This document shows positions 40,765-48,277 of a stretch of 52,340 nucleotides of DNA, piece after piece. Location: NCBI GenBank assembly GCA_963550135.1, contig CAUVBP010000007.1, positions 1 to 52,340 of the forward strand, in the 5' to 3' direction. The number at the start of each line of letters is the position of its first letter. The stretch's first letter is position 1. Both the position numbers and the translations under genes were made by a program. Below the pieces are notes generated by a model that did no database searches, was not told the DNA's origin, and worked only from the letters and a program-made list of their open reading frames with translations. This stretch comes from Saccharimonas sp963550135 (GTDB lineage: Bacteria; Patescibacteriota; Saccharimonadia; Saccharimonadales; Saccharimonadaceae).

Positions 40765-41982
40765 ATGGCAAACGAACAGGGAGTTGAAAATAAGGGGCGG
40801 AAGCCTCGGCAGCGGAAGGTTTCACAGGGTGTTTTCTTGGCGTCGTTGGTCTTGGCGATAATCGTATCATTTGCAGCCGGTACGCGCAGCGAAGAAATCT
40901 ATCAGATAGCAGCACCGATTTTTGGCATCAAGGTGGCTAAGCAGCCGCTCGACACCGAGGTGATGAAAGAAGCTTATCGTCAACTAGCGGCGAATTATGA
41001 CGGTGATTTGGATGCTAATAAGCTGTCGGACGGGGCGGCTCGCGGCATGGTTAAAGCGGTCGGCGACGACTACACGACATTTCTAGATAAGGAAGAAGCG
41101 GCAGAATTTAACAAAAGTCTAAACGGCGAAGTTTCTGGCATTGGTGCCGAAATCGGCGTGCGTAATTTGCAGCCGACGGTACTGCGAGTTCTCGATGACT
41201 CTCCAGCCAAGAAAGCCGGCCTTAAAACGGGCGATATCTTTGTGGCTGTGAACGGTACATCAGTAGCAGGCGAGACGGCTAGCGGCGTGGCTGATAAGGT
41301 TACTGGCGAAGCGGGCACGACCGTCAAGCTAACTATGCGCCGCGGTAGCGAATCGCTAGATTTTTCGATTACGCGGGCCCAAATTAGCGATCCTAGCGTC
41401 CGTTGGTCGGTTAGCGACGACGTTGGTGTCTTGACGATCTCGCGCTTTGACGACAACACCGGTTCGCTAGCCCGCAAAGCCGCTAAAGAGTTCATTGACA
41501 GAGGTGTTAAAGGTGTGATTATTGATTTGCGTAACAACGGTGGCGGCTATTTGACAGCAGCGCAAGAAGTGGCGAGCTTGTGGCTAGACAGCGGCAAAAC
41601 GGTCGTTACCGAAAAAAGCCGTGGCCAGGTGACCGAGACAGTCAAAGCTTCGGGAAATCCGACACTTAAAGGCAAGAAAACCATTGTCCTCGTCAACGGT
41701 AGCTCGGCCAGTGCTAGCGAGATTGTGGCTGGCGCGTTGAAAGATTATCAAGCGGCCACCTTGGTCGGTGAAAAAACCTTCGGTAAGGGAACGGTACAAA
41801 AGGTGATTAACCTATCCGACGATCGTATCCTCAAGGTGACAGTAGCCCGCTGGTACACGCCGCAAGACAGAAACATCACCAAAGAAGGCATCCAGCCGAA
41901 CCAGACAGTCAAGATGAGCTCGGATGATAATAACGCTGGGCGCGACCCACAAATGGTGCGCGCTAAAGAATTAGCGTCATAG
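40765..41982 (+). CDS. ctpA: Carboxyl-terminal processing protease CtpA (S41)
   Basis: Exported serine protease that trims protein C-termini, often of wall hydrolases. The 405-aa protein has one membrane anchor (about residues 22-42), a PDZ domain (about 105-190, with VLDDSPAKKAGLKTGDIF), and the S41 core with catalytic Ser in NGSSASASEIV and Lys in GEKTFGKGTVQ. ATG 40765 is chosen over the in-frame ATG at 40759, which is only 1 nt from the -10. Placement next to the CHAP hydrolase makes a regulatory link plausible. Confidence 0.93.
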   Translation: MANEQGVENKGRKPRQRKVSQGVFLASLVLAIIVSFAAGTRSEEIYQIAAPIFGIKVAKQPLDTEVMKEAYRQLAANYDGDLDANKLSDGAARGMVKAVGDDYTTFLDKEEAAEFNKSLNGEVSGIGAEIGVRNLQPTVLRVLDDSPAKKAGLKTGDIFVAVNGTSVAGETASGVADKVTGEAGTTVKLTMRRGSESLDFSITRAQISDPSVRWSVSDDVGVLTISRFDDNTGSLARKAAKEFIDRGVKGVIIDLRNNGGGYLTAAQEVASLWLDSGKTVVTEKSRGQVTETVKASGNPTLKGKKTIVLVNGSSASASEIVAGALKDYQAATLVGEKTFGKGTVQKVINLSDDRILKVTVARWYTPQDRNITKEGIQPNQTVKMSSDDNNAGRDPQMVRAKELAS

Positions 41983-42003
41983 CCCTTGTGCTTATTGCCA
42001 GGC

Positions 42004-42012
42004 TGGTATACT
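42004..42012 (+). promoter_or_regulatory. Extended -10 promoter of the receiver gene (leaderless)
   Basis: TGG-TATACT ends 9 nt before the ATG at 42022. Confidence 0.55.
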
Positions 42013-42021
42013 ATATAAACT

Positions 42022-42408
42022 ATGGATACACGCAAACGCAAGATTTTGCTAGTAGAAGATGACACTGCGCTAGCATCAGTATATCGGTCGCGTCTTGAGC
42101 TAGAGGGTTTTGACGTCTGTGAAGCGAATAATGGCGAGGATGCGCTGTCGTTGGCAGTGTCTGAACATCCTGACTTGATTTTGTTGGACGTGATGATGCC
42201 GAAAATTAGCGGTTTTGACGTTTTGGACATTTTGCGCAATACGCCAGAGACTACTAACATCCGGGTGATTATGCTAACAGCGCTTAGCCAGCCCAAAGAC
42301 AAAGAACGCGCCGAGCAGCTCGGTGTTGACGATTATTTAGTAAAATCGCAAGTAGTTATCGGCGATGTCGTCGAGCGGGTGCGCTACCACCTAGGCATGA
42401 GCAAGTAG
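42022..42408 (+). CDS. Stand-alone response-regulator receiver domain protein
   Basis: A 128-aa CheY-like protein with only a receiver domain. It has the acidic pair in LLVEDDTA, phospho-acceptor Asp56 (LILLDVMMPK), the switch Thr in MLTAL and the conserved Lys in DYLVKSQ. There is no DNA-binding or output domain, so it must signal through protein contacts. No kinase is adjacent; the nearest, at 48991, sits beside a second receiver-only protein. Confidence 0.9.
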   Translation: MDTRKRKILLVEDDTALASVYRSRLELEGFDVCEANNGEDALSLAVSEHPDLILLDVMMPKISGFDVLDILRNTPETTNIRVIMLTALSQPKDKERAEQLGVDDYLVKSQVVIGDVVERVRYHLGMSK

Positions 42409-42451
42409 CCGTTTGTAGAATTGCTTAATCTGTTTATTTGTGGCGTTGTAG

Positions 42452-42480
42452 TTGACATTTCGCTTATGTTTTGATATAAT
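42452..42480 (+). promoter_or_regulatory. Consensus promoter (leaderless)
   Basis: TTGACA (42452-42457), 17-bp spacer, TGA-TATAAT (TATAAT at 42475-42480), then 8 nt to the ATG. This is the closest match to the sigma-70 consensus in the window. Confidence 0.85.
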
Positions 42481-42488
42481 AGTAGTAT

Positions 42489-43790
42489 ATGCCAGGAACA
42501 CATACATCAAAAAGTACAGCACCAAGCGGCGAATCGCCTAAAAAACCTATAATAATTGGCTATCCAGTGCCGAGTAGCGAGCTCCCAAGCGCTGAGAGAC
42601 TAGGCACTTCTGAAGAAAAGGCTAGGTTGGAGCTATTGAGTAAAGTAAGCGTTGGATTGGGTAGATTAGCTATTGGTAGACGGTCTGATGAATCTGGAGA
42701 TAGCGATAGAGCAATTGATAGAGCTAGAATAGCTTTTCTAAGGTCCCGATTATATCCAGATACTCCTGCCTACTTACTTATTAATACAGAGGACGGTAGT
42801 GATGATGACAATGGTGATGACAATGGTGATGACAATGGTGATGGTAGTAGGCGCGCTACCTGGATGCGCGTTGATCAAGGTGATTTCAGTACAACGATAA
42901 ATCCTGATAGCGAGGAAAATCATGGTTTGCCGCCGGCTGAAGACGCCCTCGATGCTTGGGAGGCGCAATTACCGCAGAGCAATAATCAGCCGACAGAGCA
43001 GCCAAAGCCGCCAGCTGATGAGGGTGAAAGGTTGCGTGCTGTGCTAAGAGCGGCTGGCAAGCTGAACCCGACGAAAGCAGAGCCGAAGCCACCAACCCGC
43101 GAGGATGTATTAGCTGCATTAAGAGGCGCAACAACCGGAGCTAGCAAACCAGTCCCAAGGTCGCAAGCCCGCGAAGAAGTGCTGGCCGCGCTTAGAGGTG
43201 AGCATTCTTCGCCAGCTACTGAAAAGGCTAGCTTAGACGGTGATCCGTCTATTGTCGATACTGAAAGCGAACCTCCCGCACCAGAAGATCAAGAAGAATC
43301 GGGAAGTTCAAATGAGCAAGATGACAGCCCAGATGAGTTATCGGCCGATAAACAGTCTCTTAGCGCTTCTGAGGCGTTAAAAGCGTTGGCGGAAGCAGAC
43401 GATACGCGCATTTGTATAAGGAATATGTCAGATGCCGCAGAAAGAATAGTTAGAACTTTAGAGAGATCAGAGATACCGCTATCCTCTAATAATAATTTGC
43501 AAGAATTTGCGTCGGGCGTCTCAACGATGCTTAATAGGTTGGACGGTGTTGTTGAGAAATCTAGAAGCGGTTTGCCGCGAGACGAAGCGTCTCGCCTGGG
43601 CGATAGGATAGACGAGATTAAGCGTGCTCTGACAGTACTGAATAACGCCGTCGCCAAGCAAGGCCGTTATGGACATAGTAACGAAAATTACTTACCGTAT
43701 GCGATGAAACTAGAAGATAGTATCACAGAACTGCAAAGATTTATGAACGTATCAGTAGGTCGCCAAAAAAACGAAAAGCAAAACCAGTAG
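42489..43790 (+). CDS. Acidic repeat-containing protein, 433 aa, unknown function
   Basis: Not recognised. A polar N-terminus leads to a helical stretch (about residues 40-85), then an acidic run built from DDNG units (about 106-118), encoded by a 12-nt tandem repeat. Three short Pro/Glu/Ala-rich copies of a helix of the pattern L-x-A-x-L-R-G/A follow (EDVLAALRGA and EEVLAALRGE the clearest, about 205-240). A disordered acidic linker and a C-terminal helical domain (about 295-425) complete it. There is no membrane segment or signal peptide. The strong promoter implies high expression. Confidence 0.7.
   Translation: MPGTHTSKSTAPSGESPKKPIIIGYPVPSSELPSAERLGTSEEKARLELLSKVSVGLGRLAIGRRSDESGDSDRAIDRARIAFLRSRLYPDTPAYLLINTEDGSDDDNGDDNGDDNGDGSRRATWMRVDQGDFSTTINPDSEENHGLPPAEDALDAWEAQLPQSNNQPTEQPKPPADEGERLRAVLRAAGKLNPTKAEPKPPTREDVLAALRGATTGASKPVPRSQAREEVLAALRGEHSSPATEKASLDGDPSIVDTESEPPAPEDQEESGSSNEQDDSPDELSADKQSLSASEALKALAEADDTRICIRNMSDAAERIVRTLERSEIPLSSNNNLQEFASGVSTMLNRLDGVVEKSRSGLPRDEASRLGDRIDEIKRALTVLNNAVAKQGRYGHSNENYLPYAMKLEDSITELQRFMNVSVGRQKNEKQNQ
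42804..42839 (+). repeat. Tandem 12-nt repeat, three copies
   Basis: Three exact head-to-tail copies of GATGACAATGGT, with a partial fourth, encode repeated DDNG. The copy number could vary between strains without shifting the frame. Confidence 0.85.
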
Positions 43791-43834
43791 CGGTATCTCG
43801 CTAGCCAGGGTAGCACACCTAGTGTGAATCTAGC

Positions 43835-44107
43835 TTATTCAACGCAAACTTGAGTTCGCGGGTGAGTATTGCCAGTGAACGATGGCTTCTTGATATGTTT
43901 GAAAACTACGGTGCCGCTCTTGGCTGCGTGAATTGTGTAGTTGCGGCTAATATAAGTACCCGGGCCAGCAACTTTGGTACTGCCAGTCTGGCGAACCAGC
44001 ACCTCGCCCTGGTTGACTTTTTGCCCGCCGAAACGCTTGACGCCATTGCGCCTACCAGCACTTTTGTGGGTATTATCGCTCGAACCGCCAGCTTTAACGT
44101 GTGACAT
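43835..44107 (-). CDS. rpmA: 50S ribosomal protein bL27
   Basis: Large-subunit protein whose N-terminus reaches the peptidyl-transferase centre. The 90-aa protein has AGGSSDNTHKSAGRRNGVKRFGGQ near the start and the VRQTGSTKVAGPGTY core. No Firmicute-type cleavable N-terminal extension is present. ATG 44107 follows AAAGGAG. It stands alone rather than next to rplU. Confidence 0.94.
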   Translation of the reverse strand: MSHVKAGGSSDNTHKSAGRRNGVKRFGGQKVNQGEVLVRQTGSTKVAGPGTYISRNYTIHAAKSGTVVFKHIKKPSFTGNTHPRTQVCVE

Positions 44108-44143
44108 AAAACTCCTTTAATTTAATATAAGACAATCTATGCT

Positions 44144-44149
44144 ATTGTA
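44144..44149 (-). promoter_or_regulatory. Possible -10 element of rpmA
   Basis: TACAAT on the minus strand about 36 nt upstream of the rpmA ATG; no clear -35. Confidence 0.4.
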
Positions 44150-44225
44150 CGCGAAGCTATCGGAAATGTCAAGCTTTACGAAAGTAATTACCGTAGCAGG
44201 CGCGTGCTTGGCGGGCGGGATGCTC

Positions 44226-45410
44226 TTAATTTTCATCGAGAGGTTTAAGCAGTAAAATCTCTCGTGCTACCACCTGGTTTTGGCGGTAGTAGAGCAGCTG
44301 GTCGTCGCTGACTAAGTTTAGATGTAGGCGTTGGTAGCCTAAATCTGCTAACTGATCAATAAGCGGTAAATGTGTAAATTTACCGCTATGGTCGCGCCAG
44401 GCGGGCATGGCGACAACTAGCGTCGTATTCAGCTTAATTTGCGGGCGGATGTTTGCTAAAAATTGGCTGATGATATGATTGCAATTACCGCGGACTGCGG
44501 TGAGCTTGGTGGACTTTGGTGGGGCCGAGAAGGGCTGGCCGAGGTAGGCTTCGCAGACGATGCGGGTGATTTCGGATTTTTGGGCGGCGTTGAGTTTGAC
44601 AGCGGTAGCGTCAGCTTGGAATATCTGCCACTGGGGGTTGATTCGGTATTTATTATCGAGCCACTGCATGTTTTCTGTGGCATAATCAACCATTTTTTGG
44701 CTCAGGTCGCTGCCGTAGACGTCTATTCCTTTGAGCCGCGCTTCTTGGAGAACGGTGCCAGTACCACAAAAAGGGTCCCAGAGGCGGCCGGGTTTCATCT
44801 CGCCAGATAGATTTATTATCATCCGCGCTAATTTCGGCGGTAGCATACCGACGAAAGCATCGGTACGCGGGCGAGCTTGGTCGCGGGCGGCCAGCGCAGT
44901 GATGTTCTGAGCGCCGACACTTTCAGCGATGATGAGGCGATTATTCGGCGCTCGGACGACTAGCAGCTCAACTTTCGTCGGCGATAGCCCAAGCTTGTTG
45001 TGATGGCTAGTAGCGGTGTTAAGGGCGATTTCTGGGTTCGGGATAAGGCGTAAGCTAGTGCCGCTGTCGCGTAATTTTTTCTTGATGAGCAAGCCAGTTT
45101 TTTGGACATCGCGCGGCGAGATTTTGAAGCCGTAAGCGCTGATGCCAAGAGTTATTTTATGCTCGCTGGCGCGCCATTTGGCGGCGTAGTGCTGAACGAT
45201 TTGGCGGCTGGCGGTTAGCCAATTGCCGCGGTCGAGTTCGAGAACGACTCGGCCGGCTTTTTGGCTGCCGCCGAGGGTCTCGAAGTCAAAATCAGGTGAA
45301 TCTACAAGCGCTGTTTGCTCCGAAAACCACCGGACATTGTCAGCACCGTAGAGCTGTTCTAGCTCGGCTACTCCAAGTGCTGGCTGGCGGCCAAGTATTG
45401 TGATATGCAT
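44226..45410 (-). CDS. Trm11/TrmG10-like RNA methyltransferase
   Basis: Probable SAM-dependent RNA guanine-N2 methyltransferase of the THUMP-containing Trm11 group. The 394-aa protein has an N-terminal THUMP-like region (about 1-160), the SAM loop LWDPFCGTGTVLQEA (about 205-220), the acidic GSDLSQKMVDYA segment and a catalytic-motif position reading CEAYLGQPF. Family enzymes normally carry DPPYG there, so the catalytic loop is altered. It is usually an archaeal/eukaryotic type of enzyme but occurs in CPR genomes. It is divergent from the flippase-like gene with a shared -10. Confidence 0.78.
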   Translation of the reverse strand: MHITILGRQPALGVAELEQLYGADNVRWFSEQTALVDSPDFDFETLGGSQKAGRVVLELDRGNWLTASRQIVQHYAAKWRASEHKITLGISAYGFKISPRDVQKTGLLIKKKLRDSGTSLRLIPNPEIALNTATSHHNKLGLSPTKVELLVVRAPNNRLIIAESVGAQNITALAARDQARPRTDAFVGMLPPKLARMIINLSGEMKPGRLWDPFCGTGTVLQEARLKGIDVYGSDLSQKMVDYATENMQWLDNKYRINPQWQIFQADATAVKLNAAQKSEITRIVCEAYLGQPFSAPPKSTKLTAVRGNCNHIISQFLANIRPQIKLNTTLVVAMPAWRDHSGKFTHLPLIDQLADLGYQRLHLNLVSDDQLLYYRQNQVVAREILLLKPLDEN

Positions 45411-45415
45411 AAATA

Positions 45416-45425
45416 TAGTATACTA
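45416..45425. promoter_or_regulatory. Palindromic -10 serving two divergent leaderless genes
   Basis: TAGTATACTA is a perfect 10-bp palindrome. It gives TATACT on the plus strand (45419-45424, 7 nt from the ATG at 45432) and TATACT on the minus strand (45417-45422, 6 nt from the ATG at 45410). Confidence 0.6.
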
Positions 45426-45431
45426 GATTGT

Positions 45432-46487
45432 ATGAAAAGGAGACTGTCTTTTCGATTGTGGTTGAGTATTGCCACGTTGCTGTTGATTGCTTTGATACTT
45501 TTTCTAGCTAGAAGCGAACTGGTATATGCTTGGGGTTTGCTAGGTAAAATTGACCTTGGCAAGCTTGTGTGGATGCTGCCAATTATTGCGGCCGGATATT
45601 TGGCGACTGGCGAGATGATTTTTTCGTATTTGCGTCAGAAAGGCTTCGTAAAGAATATTAATCCGGCAACTCTGGCACGCATATCGCTAGAGTTAAATTT
45701 TGTTAATCATGCTTTTCCTAGCGGCGGTGTCAGTGGTATTTCGTATGCTAACTGGCGTTTAGGTAAATACGGTGTGCCAATTGGGCGAGCGACGATGGCG
45801 CAATTCGTGCGTTATGTGGTGGGTTTTATGGCGATTGTGGTCTTTTTGGTAGTTTCTGTTTTGATGGTGACGATTGACGGCCGTGTTAACCGCTGGATAA
45901 TTTTGATGAGCTCAACGCTGGTATTTTTGCTGGTGATGGCGACGCTGCTGGGCGCGTACTTTTTGAATAGCGTCCACCGGATGAAAAAATTAGCCAAGAG
46001 AATTACGATGATAACTAACGGTACGGCGTCATTTTTTGCGCGGCGGCCGCAGGTGGTGTTGAAGCGGGAGTCGATAGAGAAGTTTTTCTATGATATGCAT
46101 GACGATTTTAACGAGCTAAAGAGTGACAAGCGCGTGCTGCTGAAGCCATTTTTGTGGGCGATGTTATTTACCGCTACCGAGATCGCGCCGATCTGGATTA
46201 CTTTTCAGGCGCTGGGAATGAGTGTCAACCCGGCGTCGATTTTAATTGCTTATGGCATAGCGACAATTGCTGGATTCATTGTGGTAACGCCGGGCGGAAC
46301 GGGCGCCTACGAGGCAATCATGGTTAGTGTCTTGGCTTTATCAGGTATAGGCAGTGGCCAGTCGATTGCAGCGATTGTACTTTACCGGGTAATTGTACTG
46401 CTGACGGCGCTGCTGCTAGGCTATGTATTTTACCAGCTAACAATAGTGAAATATGGACGAAAATCTGATTCCAAGGTTCGGCGTTAG
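45432..46487 (+). CDS. Lysylphosphatidylglycerol synthase-type flippase domain protein
   Basis: A 351-aa polytopic membrane protein of the LPG_synthase_TM (PF03706) family, related to the flippase half of MprF and to AglD. It has about eight membrane segments; family landmarks are NFVNHAFPSGGVSG (about residues 95-110) and VVTPGGTGAYEA (about 285-296). There is no soluble synthase domain, so a lipid flipping or glycolipid role is possible but the lipid is unknown. It overlaps xseA by 35 nt in another frame. Confidence 0.85.
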   Translation: MKRRLSFRLWLSIATLLLIALILFLARSELVYAWGLLGKIDLGKLVWMLPIIAAGYLATGEMIFSYLRQKGFVKNINPATLARISLELNFVNHAFPSGGVSGISYANWRLGKYGVPIGRATMAQFVRYVVGFMAIVVFLVVSVLMVTIDGRVNRWIILMSSTLVFLLVMATLLGAYFLNSVHRMKKLAKRITMITNGTASFFARRPQVVLKRESIEKFFYDMHDDFNELKSDKRVLLKPFLWAMLFTATEIAPIWITFQALGMSVNPASILIAYGIATIAGFIVVTPGGTGAYEAIMVSVLALSGIGSGQSIAAIVLYRVIVLLTALLLGYVFYQLTIVKYGRKSDSKVRR

Positions 46488-47553
46488 CGGTTTTGTCGAG
46501 CTGATTAATCAAGTGCTGGAGTTTTCGTGCAGCGCTGTTGAGATTGAGGGCGAGGTTGCCAGTTTCAAGGTAAATCAAGGCAAATGGGTGTTTTTTGATT
46601 TGAAAGACGAGGAAGCGAGCGTCGGTTGTTTTATGCCAGTTTATCAACTGCGAACGCCGATTGAAGACGGCATGAAGCTAGTGGTGCGGGCGCAGTCCAA
46701 AGTGACGAAGTGGGGTAAATTTAGTGTGACCGTGCAAAATTATCGTCCGCTAGGCGAGGGCAGCTTGCGCAAAAGTTTCCAGCTGTTACACGCTAAACTC
46801 GAGAAGGAAGGAATATTTGCCGCGGAGCGCAAGCGTTGTTTGCCACAAATTCCAGCGCGTATCGGCGTGATAAGCAGCACTCAGGCGGCAGGCTACGCGG
46901 ACTTTATCAAAATCGTAAATGAGCGCTGGGGTGGTTTGCAAATTGACGTAGCGCATGTTCAAGTGCAGGGCGAGGCAGCGGCTGATCAGATTGTTGCGGC
47001 AATTAATCGTTTTAACGAGAGCCAAACGCCGCCCGAGGTACTAGTGATTATTCGCGGCGGCGGCAGTGCTGACGATTTGAATACATTTAACGATGAATTG
47101 TTGGTTAGAGCGATTGCTGCCAGCCGCGTGCCGACATTGGTCGGCATTGGGCACGAAGTCGATATGACACTGGCGGACTTGGCTGCCGATGTACGGGCTT
47201 CGACACCTAGTAATGCAGCGCAAATTATTGTGCCAGACCGGCGAGAGCTGGTGCGAGAAATAAAAGCGCTGGTTGACGGCATGTCCTACCGGACGGAGTC
47301 AGCGATTGGCAATTTAAGTAGTGAGGTTGACAGCTTGCAGCAGCGCGCACTGCTACATCTAGATAGCAGAACTGACGTCTTAACAAGTGAAATTACGCAA
47401 TTCCAGCGGATTTTGGCGGCGTACAATCCGCAGTTGGCGCTGGCGCGCGGTTACGCGATTGTGCGCGGTTCGACCGAAATAGGCGAAGTTATTAGTATCG
47501 AGGAAGAAAAAATAATTATCAAAGCGGAGGTTAAAAATGTCAAGCAAAAATGA
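46453..47553 (+). CDS. xseA: Exodeoxyribonuclease VII large subunit
   Basis: Catalytic subunit of ExoVII, which degrades single-stranded DNA. The 366-aa protein has the N-terminal OB fold (about 1-100, with GEVASFKVNQGKWVFFDLKDEEA), and the nuclease domain with GVISSTQAAGYADF, IIRGGGSADDLNTFNDE and PTLVGIGHEVDMTLADLAADVRASTPS. The C-terminal coiled coil is shorter than in E. coli (456 aa). It begins inside the preceding gene and overlaps xseB by 17 nt. Confidence 0.95.
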   Translation: MDENLIPRFGVSGFVELINQVLEFSCSAVEIEGEVASFKVNQGKWVFFDLKDEEASVGCFMPVYQLRTPIEDGMKLVVRAQSKVTKWGKFSVTVQNYRPLGEGSLRKSFQLLHAKLEKEGIFAAERKRCLPQIPARIGVISSTQAAGYADFIKIVNERWGGLQIDVAHVQVQGEAAADQIVAAINRFNESQTPPEVLVIIRGGGSADDLNTFNDELLVRAIAASRVPTLVGIGHEVDMTLADLAADVRASTPSNAAQIIVPDRRELVREIKALVDGMSYRTESAIGNLSSEVDSLQQRALLHLDSRTDVLTSEITQFQRILAAYNPQLALARGYAIVRGSTEIGEVISIEEEKIIIKAEVKNVKQK

Positions 47554-47737
47554 GAAAACTATCAACCAAAAAATTGAAGAGCTGCGCCAGATGGTGGCGT
47601 GGTTTGAAAGCGATGACTTCGATATTGAACAGGCGATAGAGCGCTACCAAGCAGCCGAGAAACTAGCTAGCGATATCGAAAAAGATTTGAACGGCTTGCG
47701 CAATAAAATTACCGTCCTCAAGGAAAAATTCGCGTGA
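47537..47737 (+). CDS. xseB: Exodeoxyribonuclease VII small subunit
   Basis: Small helical subunit of ExoVII. The 66-aa protein has the family pattern INQKIEELRQMVAWFES followed by FDIEQAIERYQAAEKLASDIEKDL. A GGAGG site at 47526-47530 lies inside xseA and precedes ATG 47537. The stop overlaps the start of the next gene by 4 nt (GTGA). Confidence 0.93.
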   Translation: MSSKNEKTINQKIEELRQMVAWFESDDFDIEQAIERYQAAEKLASDIEKDLNGLRNKITVLKEKFA

Positions 47738-48237
47738 TTTTCGCCGCCATTGCGGCCGTGGTGCTGCTGTTTGGCTTTGTCGCTTTCACGGGCGCGCCGT
47801 ATGTGCCGTCGCGGCGCCGCGACTTGCAAAAAGCTTTTGATGAGCTATATCGGCTCAAAAAAACCGATGTGTTGGTGGATATTGGCTCGGGCGACGGCAT
47901 AGTGCTGCGCGAAGCGAGCCGCCGCGGCGCGCGGGCGATTGGTTACGAACTACAACCGCTGCTAGTACTAATTTCACGTTGGTTATCGCGGCACGACGAG
48001 AAAGTGTCGGTGCGGTTAGCTAATTTTTGGCGTACGCCGCTGCCAGACGAGACGACAGTCGTTTATCTTTTTGGCGACGGTCGTGATATCGCTAAGATGG
48101 CGCAGTATTTACAGCGCGAGACTAACCGTCTTGGGCGTGATATTTGGCTGTTGAGCTATGGTTTCGAGGCGGCTGGGCTTACTCTGCACAAGACCGCGGG
48201 CGCGTACAATCTCTATTTGCTGCAGCCGCAAAGTTAA
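47734..48237 (+). CDS. Membrane-anchored class I SAM methyltransferase-like protein
   Basis: A 167-aa protein beginning with GTG. One hydrophobic segment (about residues 2-20) is followed by a short methyltransferase fold with the SAM loop VLVDIGSGDGIVLREA (about 47-62), the acidic GYELQPLLV strand end and VVYLFGDGRDI. The domain is smaller than a full methyltransferase and has no substrate-binding module. The target is unknown. It is the last gene of the flippase-xseA-xseB unit. Confidence 0.82.
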   Translation: MIFAAIAAVVLLFGFVAFTGAPYVPSRRRDLQKAFDELYRLKKTDVLVDIGSGDGIVLREASRRGARAIGYELQPLLVLISRWLSRHDEKVSVRLANFWRTPLPDETTVVYLFGDGRDIAKMAQYLQRETNRLGRDIWLLSYGFEAAGLTLHKTAGAYNLYLLQPQS

Positions 48238-48241
48238 ACCT

Positions 48242-48270
48242 TTGCATATTTAGCCTCGACAAAGTATAAT
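48242..48270 (+). promoter_or_regulatory. Sigma-70-type promoter (leaderless)
   Basis: TTGCAT (48242-48247), 17-bp spacer, TATAAT (48265-48270), then 7 nt to the ATG at 48278. Confidence 0.8.
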
Positions 48271-48277
48271 CGTAAGC

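Noticed and set aside
41748..42302. 184-aa minus-strand frame across ctpA and the receiver gene
   Set aside because: Spans two well-supported genes and the gap between them; low-complexity Ser-rich translation with no family features.
43791..43834. Terminator between the acidic orphan and rpmA
   Set aside because: Only a 5-bp CACAC/GTGTG stem with no T tract was found.
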